A DNA stretch of 64,000 nt from Mesorhizobium sp. M2E.F.Ca.ET.219.01.1.1 (GCF_004016445.2 NZ_SADT02000001.1:353630-417629); one strand, 5' to 3'; shown: positions 44,106-54,927, counted from the first letter of the stretch. Notes: generated from the letters alone by a model not told the origin. Numbers and translations: made by a program.

Positions 44106-47087
44106 CCGCCCTGTTCCGTATCTCCGGCGCCGGGCGCCTCAGCCAGGCGAAGACCGCCTCCTTCAGGTTCGACGGCAAATCCTATGCCGGCATCGAGGGC
44201 GATACGCTCGCCTCGGCGCTGCTGGCCAACGGCGTGCATCTGGTCGGCCGTTCGTTCAAGTACCACCGACCCCGCGGCGTCCTGTCCGCCGGCGCGGAGG
44301 AGCCCAACGCGCTGGTGCAGATCGTGCGCGACGATGCGCGCAAGACGCCGAATGTTCGCGCCACCGTGCAGGAGCTCTATGACGGGCTGACAGCCCATTC
44401 GCAGAACCGCTGGCCGTCGCTCGCCTTCGACGTCGGCGCCGTCAACGACGTCGCCTCGCCGCTGTTTTCGGCCGGCTTCTACTACAAGACCTTCATGTGG
44501 CCGAAATGGGCCTGGAAGGATCTCTACGAACCGAATATCCGCGCTGCGGCCGGCCTCGGCGTTTCGCCCGAGAAGCCGGACCCGGACCACTATGCCGCGC
44601 GCTACGCGCATTGCGAGGTGCTGGTGTTGGGCGGCGGCGCCGCCGGCATTGCAGCTGCCCTTGCCGCCGCCGAAACGGGCGTGCGGGTGATCCTCGCCGA
44701 TGAGCAGGCCGAATTCGGCGGCAGCCTGCGCTTCGAGAGCGGCGCCAGGATCGACGGCCAGGACGGCTATGCGTGGGCTCAAGGCGCGATCGCGAAGCTC
44801 AAGGCAATGGACAATGTGCGGGTGCTCTCCCGCACCACGGCCTTTGGTTATTACGCGCAGAATTTCGTCGGCCTGGTCGAGCGGGTCAGCGACCATCTCA
44901 AGAGCCCGGGCCGCGAGCTTGCGCGCGAGCGCCTGTGGCAGGTCCGCGCCGGCCGCGTCGTCATCGCCACCGGCGCCATCGAGCGTCACATGGTCTTCGC
45001 CAACAACGACCGTCCCGGCGTGATGCTGGCGTCCGCGGCGCGCACCTATCTCAACCATTATGGCGTCGCGGTGGGCAGGAATGTCGGCGTCTATACGGCG
45101 AACGATTCCGCCTATGCCGCGGCGATCGATCTCAAGAAGGCCGGCGTCAACATCGCGGCCATCGTCGACCTGCGAGACAATCCGACCTGTCCGGTGATCG
45201 ACGAAGCGAGGGCGCTCGGCATCGAGATCAATTTCGGCCGCGCGGTGGTGAGCGCCGGCGGCAAGCTGCGCGTGTCATCCATGACCGTGCAGCCGAAGAA
45301 TGGCGGCGGCGAACGCACCATCCCGGTCGACGCGATCCTGATGTCGGCCGGCTGGACGCCGTCGGTGCATCTGTTCTCGCAGTCGCGCGGCAAGGTCGCC
45401 TTCAACGACGAGACCAAGCGCTTCGTGCCCGGCACCTACGCGCAGGATTGCGTCTCGGTCGGCGCCAGCAACGGCACCGACGGGCTGGACGCAACGGTCG
45501 ACGAGGCCTATGCGGCCGGAGCCAAGGCGGCGAAGGATGCCGGCGGCAAGGCCGGGAAGGGCGCCAAGCCGAAAGTCGATGCCGGCGAGAGCTGGTCGCG
45601 CGGCATGCTGGGCGCCGCTCCCGGCGCCGGGCCGGGCACCACGGTCAAGGCCTTCGTCGATTTCCAGAACGACGTCACCGCCAAGGATATCCGCCAAGCG
45701 GTGCATGAAGGCATGCATTCGATCGAGCACGTCAAGCGCTTCACCACCAACGGCATGGCGACTGACCAAGGCAAGACGTCCAACATGCACGGCCTGGCGA
45801 TCGCCGCCGAGGAGCTTGGCAAGCCGATCCCGCAGGTCGGCCTCACCACCTTCCGTGCGCCCTATACGCCGGTGACCTTCGGTTCGATCGTCGGGCACGC
45901 GCGCGGCGCGCTGTTCGACCCGACCCGGCGCACGGCGACGCATGGCTGGGCCGCTTCGCAAGGTGCGGTGTTCGAGGATGTCGGCCACTGGAAGCGCGCC
46001 TGGTATTTCCCCAAGGCGGGCGAGGACATGCATGCCGCCGTCAATCGCGAATGCGTGACGGTGCGAAAAGTGGGCGGGCTGTTCGACGCCTCGACGCTCG
46101 GCAAGATCGAGGTGGTCGGGCCGGACGCGGCGAAGTTCATGGAGCTGCTTTACACCAATCCGTGGGAGAAGCTGGAAACCGGCCGCTGCCGCTATGGCAT
46201 CATGCTGCGCGAGGACGGCTTCATCTATGACGACGGCGTCGTCGGCAGGCTTGCGCCGGACCGTTTCCACGTGACGACGACCACGGGCGGCGCGCCGCGT
46301 GTCATGAATCATATGGAGGATTACCTCCAGACCGAGTTCCCGCATCTCAATGTCTGGCTGACCTCGATCACCGAGCAATGGGCGGTGATCGCGGTGCAGG
46401 GGCCGAAGTCGCGGGACATCATCGCGCCGCTGGTCGAAGGCATCGACATGTCGGACGAGGCGATGCCGCATATGTCGGTGCGCGAGGGCAAGATCTGCGG
46501 CGTGCCGACCAGGCTGTTCCGTATGTCCTTCACCGGCGAGCGCGGTTTTGAAGTCAACGTGCCGGCCGACTATGGCGAAGCGGTCTGGGAAGCGTTGTGG
46601 GCCGAGGGCCAGAAGCATGGTGCGACCGCCTACGGCACCGAGACGATGCACGTGCTGCGCGCCGAGAAGGGCTACATCATCGTCGGGCAGGACACGGACG
46701 GCACGGTGACGCCGAACGATGCCGGGCTAGACTGGGCGGTCGGTAAGAAAAAGACCGACTTCGTCGGCATCCGTGGCCTGACCCGCTCCGACCTGGTGGC
46801 CAAGGGCCGCAAGCAGCTTGTCGGGCTGAAGACCAAGGACCCGAAAGTCGTGCTGGAAGAGGGCGCGCAGATTGTCGCGGATCCGAAACAGCCGATCCCG
46901 ATGAAGATGATCGGCCACGTCACCTCCAGCTACTGGTCGGAGAATTGCGGCCGTTCGATCGCGCTGGCGCTGGTTGCCGGCGGCCGCGACCGCATGGGGC
47001 AGACGCTCTATGTGCCGATGCCGAACGGCACGATCGAGGTGGAAGTCACCGGCATGGTGTTCGTCGACGAGAAGGGAGAACGCCTCA

Positions 47088-47095
<8 letters not shown>
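44102..47095 (+). CDS. soxA: sarcosine oxidase subunit alpha
   Basis: A 997-residue subunit. Residues 1-100 form a ferredoxin-like Fer2_4 domain, followed by an NAD-binding fold (VLVLGGGAAGIAAALAAAE) and a C-terminal aminomethyltransferase-type folate domain (about 600-997) with YTNPWEKLETGRCRYG and RMSFTGERGFEVN. It binds NAD and tetrahydrofolate and channels the methylene group. Length and order are those of TSOX alpha subunits. The stop overlaps soxG by eight bases. Confidence 0.95.
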
Positions 47096-47977
<882 letters not shown>

Positions 47978-47998
47978 GCTTTACTCGAAGCGACAGAC

Positions 47999-48036
47999 AA
48001 AACGAAAAGGGCGGCCAAGTGCCGCCCGTTTCGTTT
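47999..48036. terminator. bidirectional Rho-independent terminator
   Basis: GGGCGGC (48009) and GCCGCCC (48021) form the stem with loop CAAGT. The flanks are A-rich on the left (AACGAAAA) and T-rich on the right (GTTTCGTTT), so it can work for the plus gene ending at 47977 and the minus gene ending at 48056. Confidence 0.85.
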
Positions 48037-48055
48037 GAAATCTTACCAGTAGCGC

Positions 48056-48289
48056 TTACAGGCCGGGCACGAACCACGGGTTGACGTCGATGCCAAGCTT
48101 CGGGCTCTTCGGCTGGGTCTTGGTGGTGTCCGCCTTCTCGACGGACCCGGTCGCGGTGCAATCGAGGGCCACGTTGGCGTTGGTCTGGTTGCAGGCAGCC
48201 GGCGCATGCTTGGCCGGCTGGCTCGCGCCGGCAAACGCGGCGCCCGAGAAAGCCAGGACGGCAGCGAGGGTGAGGATGGTCTTCTTCAT
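48056..48289 (-). CDS. small secreted hypothetical protein
   Basis: A 77-residue protein with a signal peptide (TILTLAAVLAFSGAAFA) and a mature part with two cysteines (AACNQ and LDCTA), probably a disulfide. It ends PKLGIDVNPWFVPGL. A ribosome site GGAGACGG is nine bases upstream. The promoter region carries GTAC-rich palindromes, one of which matches the operator of the TetR gene upstream, so it may be controlled by that regulator. Confidence 0.65.
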   Translation of the reverse strand: MKKTILTLAAVLAFSGAAFAGASQPAKHAPAACNQTNANVALDCTATGSVEKADTTKTQPKSPKLGIDVNPWFVPGL

Positions 48290-48303
48290 TTTCCGTCTCC
48301 AGT

Positions 48304-48375
48304 TCGTACATGTACGATACAGCGTACAGATACGGTTAACGGAAGCTGAATTCAAGAGGCAATTTGTACGCGTAC
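48304..48375. promoter_or_regulatory. cluster of GTAC palindromes before the small secreted gene
   Basis: Seen are a perfect 14-base palindrome TCGTACATGTACGA (48304-48317), TACAGCGTA (48318-48326), and a perfect GTACGCGTAC (48366-48375). TACAGCGTA recurs in the TetR promoter at 49141 in inverse orientation. These may be regulator binding sites. Confidence 0.5.
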
Positions 48376-48454
48376 GACAACTTTTCTTGAACGTAAGAAT
48401 TCGTCGCCGCGAATCCAAGCGATCGGCATCACGGAAAAGCGGCGCAAACGCCGG

Positions 48455-49099
48455 TCAGCAGTTGACAGGTGTTTCGGTGAGCGGGGGGATATCCTGCGCC
48501 GACAAAGAGGCCAGCATGAAATCGCACATCCGCTTCACATAGGCCTGGGGATCACCGAACGGATAGAAGGGGAAGGTGATCAGCAGCGAAATCGTGCCGT
48601 GACCGACGGTCCACAGCATGGTGGCAATGGCGCGCGGATCGCCCTTGAGCCTGCCCGCGGCAACACAGGCCTCGACACGTTTGATCAGCACCTTCATGGC
48701 GGGGTTGCCCTCTTCCATCTCCTCGTAACTGCGCCCCTCCGGCAGCTTGGTCTTCTCAGTCATGAAGACGGTGCGGTATTCGTTGGGATTGCCGAGCCCG
48801 AAGGCGGCGTATTCGGTCATTACCGCCTTGAGCGCCTCGACCGGGTCGTCGGCGGGGTGCTCCTCGATGCGGCGGGCGAGCGTTTCGAAGGCGTCCTCGG
48901 CGAGCGCGAACAGGATGTCTTGCTTGTCGGCGAAGTAGGAATAGACCGACATCGGCGCATAGCCGACGCGCTTGGCGAGCTTGCGGATGGTCAGGCCTTC
49001 GTAGCCTTCTTCCTGCACCAGCTTGTGAGCTGCCGCGACGAGTTCGGAGCGCAGCTCCGCCTTCTGTTTTTCGCGGCGTTTCTGAACGCTCAGCGTCAA
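48455..49099 (-). CDS. TetR/AcrR-family transcriptional regulator
   Basis: A 214-residue regulator. The N-terminal helix-turn-helix is LTIRKLAKRVGYAPMSVYSYFADKQDILFAL, described by its ends LTIRKLAK and DILFAL; the C-terminal ligand domain is of the TetR_C type (VEACVAAGRLKGDPRAIATMLWTVGHG in outline). The start is a TTG at 49099 with AGG nine bases upstream; the family N-terminus (TLSVQKRREKQKAELRSELV) follows directly. It probably represses itself through the site at 49141. Confidence 0.88.
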   Translation of the reverse strand: MTLSVQKRREKQKAELRSELVAAAHKLVQEEGYEGLTIRKLAKRVGYAPMSVYSYFADKQDILFALAEDAFETLARRIEEHPADDPVEALKAVMTEYAAFGLGNPNEYRTVFMTEKTKLPEGRSYEEMEEGNPAMKVLIKRVEACVAAGRLKGDPRAIATMLWTVGHGTISLLITFPFYPFGDPQAYVKRMCDFMLASLSAQDIPPLTETPVNC

Positions 49100-49134
49100 T
49101 GTCCGCTGCCTTTTGTCGTTGGTTGCCTGACGAA

Positions 49135-49162
49135 ATTATATACGCTGTACGGAAACGGACAA
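49135..49162 (-). promoter_or_regulatory. TetR gene promoter with operator in the spacer
   Basis: On the minus strand TTGTCC, a 16-base spacer and TATAAT (49135-49140) make a good sigma-70 promoter. The motif TACAGCGTA fills the spacer next to the -10 box, the usual site for a TetR operator, and occurs again at 48318. Confidence 0.65.
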
Positions 49163-49195
49163 GAGAGCAGGCTGGTTCCCTTGCGTGCGCTCCAA

Positions 49196-49241
49196 ACGCA
49201 ATTCCGGCCGGAAAACCGCAAAGCACTTTCCTGGAATTGCT
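49196..49241. repeat. dispersed palindromic repeat, copy E (half element)
   Basis: GCAATTCC (49198) pairs with GGAATTGC (49233) around GGCCGGAAAACCG. It ends exactly at the stop codon of the SDR gene. Confidence 0.82.
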
Positions 49242-50017
49242 CAGATCGCCCCGATGCCGCCGTCGAGCGCCAGGGCATGGCCGGTCATGAAGGAATTGGC
49301 CGGGTCGGCGAGGAACAGGATGCCGGTGGTGATCTCGTCGACCTCGCCGACACGCTTCATCGGCACGCCGCGCGTGAGCTCGGCAAGTGCTTCGGCTTCA
49401 GGCGCGCCGGTGAGGCGGACGAAGCCGTCGACCATCGCCGTGCGCGTATGCGCCGGGCAGACCGCGTTGATGCGAATGCCCTTGCTGGCGTATTCCACGG
49501 CCGCCGAGCGCGTCAGCCCGACGACGCCATGCTTGGCGGCGGCATAGACCGAAAGCTTGGGCGCGCCGGAGAGGCCGGCGACCGAAGCGATGTTGACGAT
49601 GACGCCGCCCTTGCCGCTTTCCCTGAACTGGCGCCCCATCTGAGGGATCTGGTGCTTCATGGCATAGAAGACGCCGAGCAGGTCGACCTCGACCACGCGG
49701 CGCGCCTCCTCGGATGTGACCTGCGGCAGGCGCACGAAGCTGTGCACGATGCCGGCATTGTTGACGGCAATGTCGAGCCGGCCGAATTTTTCGACGGCCA
49801 GTTGCACAAGATCCTCCGAGAGCTTTTCATCGGCGATGTTGCCGGCAAGGATCGCCGTCTCGGCGTCGAGAGTAGCCGCGAAATCGGCAAGCGCGGCCTC
49901 GTTGAGGTCGGAAAGAACCAGCCGCGCGCCCTCGGCGGCAAAGGCCTTTGCCGCGCCGCTGCCGAGACCGCCCGTCGCGCCGGTGATGAGGACGGTCGCC
50001 CCGTTGAAACGGCCCAT
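49241..50017 (-). CDS. SDR-family oxidoreductase
   Basis: A 258-residue short-chain dehydrogenase. The cofactor motif is TGATGGLGSGAA, the structural motif NNAG, and the catalytic triad Ser-Tyr-Lys with YAAAKHGVVGL. No basic residue favours NADP strongly, so an NAD preference is likely. It is the last of four minus-strand genes with MaoC, APH and another SDR, suggesting 3-hydroxyacyl-CoA or related chemistry. Exact substrate is unknown. Confidence 0.87.
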   Translation of the reverse strand: MGRFNGATVLITGATGGLGSGAAKAFAAEGARLVLSDLNEAALADFAATLDAETAILAGNIADEKLSEDLVQLAVEKFGRLDIAVNNAGIVHSFVRLPQVTSEEARRVVEVDLLGVFYAMKHQIPQMGRQFRESGKGGVIVNIASVAGLSGAPKLSVYAAAKHGVVGLTRSAAVEYASKGIRINAVCPAHTRTAMVDGFVRLTGAPEAEALAELTRGVPMKRVGEVDEITTGILFLADPANSFMTGHALALDGGIGAI

Positions 50018-50033
50018 TTATCCGCTCTCCGCC

Positions 50034-51071
50034 TTAGCTCTTCTTGTCGATCAGTTCCACCGCCAGCGCCGCAAGCAGTTTGACGGCCTCTCCGTAGGTC
50101 CTGGCCTTCTCGGGATTGGAGGCATTGCCGTCGAGCGCGCGCCGATACACACCCTGGCAGATCGCCGCCAGACGGAAGAATGAGAAGGCCAGGAAGAAGG
50201 TCCAGTTGTCGATCTTCCCGATGCCGCGCCGCTTGCAATAGGCTGCGACATAGGCCTCCTCGGACGGCAGGCCGGCAGCGGCGCGATCGACGCCGCCGAG
50301 GCCGCGAAAGCCCGAGGCATGCGGCAACCGCCATTGCATGCATTGATAGGCGAGGTCGGCGAAGGGGTGGCCGATCGTCGACAGCTCCCAGTCGAGCACC
50401 GCGATGACTTTCGGCGCATCGAGCGCGAACATCATGTTGTCCAGCCGGTAGTCGCCATGGACAAGCGAGACGCGACCGTCATTGGCCGGCATATGAGTTT
50501 CGAGCCATGCAATCAGCCGATCCATGTCGGCGACGGTTTCGGTCTCGGAAGCGCGATACTGGCTCGTCCAGCGGGCGAACTGGCGCTCGAAATAGCTGCC
50601 GGGCTTGCCGAAATCGCCAAGGCCTGCGGCTTCCACGTCGACATCGTGCAGGGCTGCCAGCGTGGCGTTCATCGCGTCATAGATCGCGGCGCGCTCGCCA
50701 CTGTCGGACGCATCGGGCAGGGACGGGTCCCAGAAGATGCGGCCGTCGAGATATTCCATGACGTAGAACATGCGGCCGATCGGCGATTCTTCGCCCGAAA
50801 GATGCAGCATGCGCGGCACCGGCACAGCCGTGCCGGCAAGCGCCCGCATCACCCGGAATTCGCGGTCGACCTGATGCGCGGATTTCAGCAATTGTCCCGG
50901 TGGCTTGGCGCGCAACACATAGCGGCCGCTGGCAGCGGTCAACAGATAGGTCGGATTGGACTGGCCGGACTTGAATTTCTCGATCGAAGCAAGGCCGGCA
51001 AAGCCCGGAATATGCGCCTCGAGATAGGGCGCAAGCACCGCCTTATCTATGGCGCCGGCCTCGCCGCTCAT
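50034..51071 (-). CDS. aminoglycoside phosphotransferase-like (APH) kinase of the acyl-CoA cluster
   Basis: A 345-residue kinase-like protein with the active-site motifs LVHGDYRLDNMMF (HGDxxxxN) and VLDWELSTIGHP, so it is probably catalytic. The group is encoded beside acyl-CoA dehydrogenases and is homologous to the APH part of ACAD11 and to LvaA, which phosphorylate 4-hydroxyacyl-CoA. The stop is near the SDR start (16 bases), and its start overlaps MaoC. It should not be read as antibiotic resistance. Confidence 0.87.
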   Translation of the reverse strand: MSGEAGAIDKAVLAPYLEAHIPGFAGLASIEKFKSGQSNPTYLLTAASGRYVLRAKPPGQLLKSAHQVDREFRVMRALAGTAVPVPRMLHLSGEESPIGRMFYVMEYLDGRIFWDPSLPDASDSGERAAIYDAMNATLAALHDVDVEAAGLGDFGKPGSYFERQFARWTSQYRASETETVADMDRLIAWLETHMPANDGRVSLVHGDYRLDNMMFALDAPKVIAVLDWELSTIGHPFADLAYQCMQWRLPHASGFRGLGGVDRAAAGLPSEEAYVAAYCKRRGIGKIDNWTFFLAFSFFRLAAICQGVYRRALDGNASNPEKARTYGEAVKLLAALAVELIDKKS

Positions 51072-51547
51072 GCGTTCTCGGGCTGACGCTCGATCAGCGT
51101 CAAAGTCAGCCAGCGCGCCGTCAGGGCGGGCTTCTTCGAGCCTTCGATCTCAATGGTCACGTCATGCGCCGTCTGCACCCAGCCGGAGGGCCTCACCTTG
51201 ACGTCGGCCAGCACGAAGCGGGTGCGGATGCGCGCGCCCGTCTTCACCGGCGCCAGGAAACGCAGCGTGTCGAAGCCGTGATTGACGCCCATCTTGGTGT
51301 TTTCCAGCGGCGGCATGGTCTCGAAGGTCATCGCCGACAAAAGCGAAAGCGACAGGAAACCATGCGCGATGGTGCCGCCGAACGGCGTCTCGCGCTCGGC
51401 GCGCTCCGGATCGCAGTGGATGAACTGGTGGTCGTCGGTCGCGTCGGCGAACTGGTCGATCATGCGCTGCGTCACCGTTCGCCAGGGCGAGACGCCGACC
51501 TCCTTGCCGACGCTTGCCAGAAGCGTATCGAGACTGATCGGTTCCAC
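51068..51547 (-). CDS. MaoC-like enoyl-CoA hydratase
   Basis: A 159-residue hot-dog protein with the R-hydratase motif: Asp and His in FADATDDHQFIHCD, then FGGTIAHGFLSLSLL. It hydrates enoyl-CoA to (R)-3-hydroxyacyl-CoA or reverses that step. The ATGA overlap with the APH gene shows they are co-translated. The length fits the single-domain form. Confidence 0.88.
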   Translation of the reverse strand: MEPISLDTLLASVGKEVGVSPWRTVTQRMIDQFADATDDHQFIHCDPERAERETPFGGTIAHGFLSLSLLSAMTFETMPPLENTKMGVNHGFDTLRFLAPVKTGARIRTRFVLADVKVRPSGWVQTAHDVTIEIEGSKKPALTARWLTLTLIERQPENA

Positions 51548-51592
51548 GCTGATGTCCTCCGCACCCCCGCCCGGATTCCTTGAACCGGGGTC

Positions 51593-52408
51593 TTATTCCT
51601 TGAACAACGTCATTCCATGCTGCACCGACTGGCCGCCGTCGATGGGCAGGATGGCGCCGGTGACATAGCTTCCGGCACGGCTGCACAAATAAAGCGTTGC
51701 GCCGGCAATGTCATCCGCCACGCCGATGCGGCCGAGCGGAACATGGTTACCAACATGTTTCGCCTGCTCCTCGGTCGCGGTGGCGAAGGCCGTCATGCGG
51801 CTCTGGAAAGGACCGGGCGCAAAGGCGTTGACGGTGATGCGGCGGGCGGCGAACTCGATTGCCAGCGTGCGCGTCAGATGATGCACCGCCGCTTTCGAGG
51901 CCGCGTAGGAATAGGCGTCGTCGGCCAGCGGCTGGGTGCCCATCACCGAGCCGAGATTGATCACGCGGGCCGGGTCCTCGTCGCTTGCCGCGGCATCGAG
52001 CAGCGGCAAGAGTTCCCTGGTCAGGTGGAAGACGGCGGTGACGTTGACGCCGAACACCTTGGCCCAGGCATGGTAGGGGAAATCCTGCAGCGGCGCGCCC
52101 CAGGAAATGCCGGCATTGTTGACCAGGATGTGCAGGCGCTCCGTGCGCGCCTTGACCTCGGCGACAAGTGCGGCGATGCCCGCTTCGCTGGACACGTCGC
52201 CGGCAAAGCCTTCGGCCTGGCCGGCGCCGCCGAGCGCGTTCAATTCGTTGGCGACCTTGGCGCAATCCTCGCCCTTGCGCGAGGCGATCATCACATGAGC
52301 ACCGGCGCGCACCAGGCCGGTCGCCACCATGCGGCCGATGCCGGTCGCCGCGCCCGTCACCAGCGCGGTCTTGCCGGCGACCGAGAACAGCTTGTCCAGA
52401 TAGCTCAT
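51593..52408 (-). CDS. SDR-family oxidoreductase
   Basis: A 271-residue short-chain dehydrogenase with TGAATGIGR, NNAG in LVNNAGISW, and the active-site YAASKAAVHH. It ends with an SDR C-terminus typical of 3-oxoacyl reductase relatives (PIDGGQSVQHG). The ATG at 52408 begins MSYLDKLFSVAGKTALVTG, the normal N-terminus; a longer frame extends into the divergent gene. It is the first gene of the minus-strand acyl-CoA operon. Confidence 0.88.
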   Translation of the reverse strand: MSYLDKLFSVAGKTALVTGAATGIGRMVATGLVRAGAHVMIASRKGEDCAKVANELNALGGAGQAEGFAGDVSSEAGIAALVAEVKARTERLHILVNNAGISWGAPLQDFPYHAWAKVFGVNVTAVFHLTRELLPLLDAAASDEDPARVINLGSVMGTQPLADDAYSYAASKAAVHHLTRTLAIEFAARRITVNAFAPGPFQSRMTAFATATEEQAKHVGNHVPLGRIGVADDIAGATLYLCSRAGSYVTGAILPIDGGQSVQHGMTLFKE

Positions 52409-52523
52409 CGCATTCCTCCCGCACCCTCGATCAAACCGGCGAGGGACTCGCGTTGACAAGGCTAGCCGAAGTACGGTCATCCTTGCCACGGGTAAAGATC
52501 TATCTGCGAAAGGGCCGGAAGCG

Positions 52524-53765
52524 ATGGCGGACATGAATCTCGGCATGACCGAGCGGCTGAAGCCGATCCACCAGCGCGTGGCGGCGATGGTGCGCGACGA
52601 GATCGCGCCGCTGGGCGAGGAGTTTCTGGCCGAAATCGGCAAGGAGGGCGACCGCTGGGCCTACACCGCCAGGCAGACCGAGATCCTCGAAGGCTTGAAG
52701 ACGAAGGCGCGGGAGCGCGGGTTGTGGAATTTCTGGCTGACCGATTCCAAACGCGGCTACGGTCTTTCCACCGTCGAATATGCCTATCTGGCGGAGGAGA
52801 TGGGCAAGGCGCATCTCGGCGCCGAGACCTTCAACTGCTCGGCGCCCGACACCGGCAACATGGAGGTGCTGGAGCGTTACGGCTCGGAAGCGCACAAGCG
52901 CGATTGGCTGGAGCCGCTGCTCGAGGGCAGGATTCGTTCGGCCTATCTGATGACCGAGCCGGACGTGGCGTCGTCGGACGCCACCAACATTTCGATGCGC
53001 TGCGAGCGACGGGGCGGCGACTATGTGCTGAACGGCGAGAAATGGTGGGCGTCCGGCGCCGGAGATCCGCGCTGCGCCATCTATATCGTCATGGTCAGGA
53101 CCGGCTCGGACCAGGAGCCGCAGCATCGCCGGCACTCGATGATCCTGGTGCCCGCCGACAGCACGGGCATCACCAAATTGCGGCCAATGCAGGTCTATGG
53201 CGACGACGACGCCCCGCATGGCCATATGCATCTGCGATTCGACAATGTGCGGGTGCCGGCGGCGAATTTGATCCTCGGCGAGGGCAGGGGCTTCGAGATC
53301 GCGCAGGGGCGGCTGGGGCCGGGCCGCATCCATCACTGCATGCGCGCCATCGGCCAGGCCGAGATGGCGCTGGAGATGCTGTGCCAGCGCTCGGTGCGGC
53401 GTGAGGCCTTCGGCCGGTCGCTGGCCAAGCTCGGCGCCAATTTCGACATCATCGCCGAATGCCGGATGGAGATCGAGATGGCGCGGCTCTTGTGCCTCAA
53501 GGCTGCGTGGATGATCGACCAGGGGGACGCGCGCGCGGCCGCGCCCTGGATCAGCCAGATCAAGGTCGTGGCGCCCCGCGTCGCGCTGAAGGTCACCGAC
53601 GAGGCGGTGCAGATGTTCGGCGCGCAAGGCATCAGCCAGGATACGCCGCTTGCCCGCTCCTGGACACATTTGCGGACGCTGCGGCTGGCCGACGGGCCGG
53701 ACGCCGTGCACCGGCGCCAGGTGGCGCGCACGGAACTGAAGAAATACACGCAGGAAAAGGTCTGA
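52524..53765 (+). CDS. acyl-CoA dehydrogenase (ACAD10/11-like)
   Basis: A 413-residue flavin enzyme. The FAD-binding region shows RSAYLMTEPDVASSDATNI and GEKWWASGAGDPRC; the C-terminus contains HHCMRAIGQAEMALEMLCQRS and the typical QMFGAQGISQDTPLAR. The combination with an APH kinase nearby matches the ACAD11/LvaC group. It is divergent from the SDR gene and coupled at close range (4 bases) to the oxidoreductase downstream. Confidence 0.9.
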   Translation: MADMNLGMTERLKPIHQRVAAMVRDEIAPLGEEFLAEIGKEGDRWAYTARQTEILEGLKTKARERGLWNFWLTDSKRGYGLSTVEYAYLAEEMGKAHLGAETFNCSAPDTGNMEVLERYGSEAHKRDWLEPLLEGRIRSAYLMTEPDVASSDATNISMRCERRGGDYVLNGEKWWASGAGDPRCAIYIVMVRTGSDQEPQHRRHSMILVPADSTGITKLRPMQVYGDDDAPHGHMHLRFDNVRVPAANLILGEGRGFEIAQGRLGPGRIHHCMRAIGQAEMALEMLCQRSVRREAFGRSLAKLGANFDIIAECRMEIEMARLLCLKAAWMIDQGDARAAAPWISQIKVVAPRVALKVTDEAVQMFGAQGISQDTPLARSWTHLRTLRLADGPDAVHRRQVARTELKKYTQEKV

Positions 53766-53769
53766 CGCC

Positions 53770-54806
53770 ATGACGCTTCCATCGCAAATGCGAGGTCTGC
53801 TGCTTGTCGGCGACGGCTATACAAAGACGCCTTCTGCGGCCGCGCTGGAGGCAATGGAGCCTTACCTTGAGCCCGGCAGCATAGCCGTGCCGGCCCCCGG
53901 TACGACACAGGCGCTGATCAAGGTCAGCCTCGCCTCGATCAACCCCTCCGACGTCGCCTTCATCAAGGGCCAGTACGGCCAGCCGCGGGTCAAGGGCCGT
54001 CCGGCGGGCTTCGAAGGCGTCGGCGTCGTCGTCGCCACCGGCGACGGCCCTACGCAAAAAGCCTTGCCGGCAAGCGCGTCGCCTTCGCCACCGGCGTGTC
54101 GAACTGGGGCGCCTGGGCGGACTATGCGGTTGCCGAGGCCGCGTCCTGCATCCCGCTCATCGACACGGTGCGCGACGAGGATGGGGCCGCGATGATCGTC
54201 AACCCGCTGACCGCCTTGGCCATGTTCGACATCGTCAGAGAGGAGGGCGAAAAGGCCTTCATCATGACCGCCGGCGCCAGCCAGCTCTGCAAGCTGATCA
54301 TCGGGCTGGCGAAGGAGGAAGGCTTTCGCCCGATCGTCACCGTGCGCCGTGATGAGCAGATCCAGCTGCTGAAGAACCTCGGCGCCGCCCACGTGCTCAA
54401 TGAGAAGGCGGCGGATTTCGAGGCCATGCTGCGCGAAACCATGAAGGCCGAGCAGCCGCGCATCTTCCTCGACGCGGTCACCGGCCCGCTGGCTTCGACT
54501 ATTTTCAATGCCATGCCGAAACGCGCGCGCTGGATCGTCTATGGCCGGCTTGACGCTGAGCCGACGGTGATCCGCGAGCCGGGGCAGCTGATCTTCCAGC
54601 ACAAACGCGTCGAGGGTTTCTGGCTGGCCGAATGGATGCGCCAGTTCCGCGACAGGCTGGGTCCGGCGGTGCTGGAGGCGCAGAAGCGCTTTTCCGACGG
54701 ACGCTGGTCGACCGACGTCACGGCGGTCGTGCCGCTGGACGAGGCGATGGCACGGCTGCCGGCCGAGCTCGCCAAGCCCAATGGAAAGGTGTTCATAAAA
54801 CCATGA
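53770..54806 (+). pseudogene. zinc-independent quinone oxidoreductase-like gene, one-base frameshift
   Basis: An MDR-superfamily protein. The front half runs to GDGPTQK in one frame, then the rest (GKRVAFATGVSNWGAWADYA to NGKVFIKP) continues in another. The break falls in an A5 run at 54056-54060; one additional A restores a 345-residue protein, the usual length. The Rossmann region around IMTAGASQLCKLIIGLAKEEG and the C-terminal WMRQFRDRLGPAVLEAQ are intact. No zinc-site cysteines are seen. A homopolymer sequencing error is the simplest explanation. Confidence 0.82.
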
Positions 54807-54927
54807 TATCGCCGGACGGCGGGCCGGCGGCGGCTATGCTCCGTTGTTTTGGCCATGATATGCCGCCATCAAAATGCCGGGACGGTGCTTGACTGATCCC
54901 GCTTCGAGCGTTGGGTGGGGGCATTCG

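Noticed and set aside
50034..51071. Antibiotic resistance (aminoglycoside phosphotransferase)
   Set aside because: The sequence is of the acyl-CoA dehydrogenase-associated subgroup and lies in an acyl-CoA operon; there is no reason to predict drug resistance.
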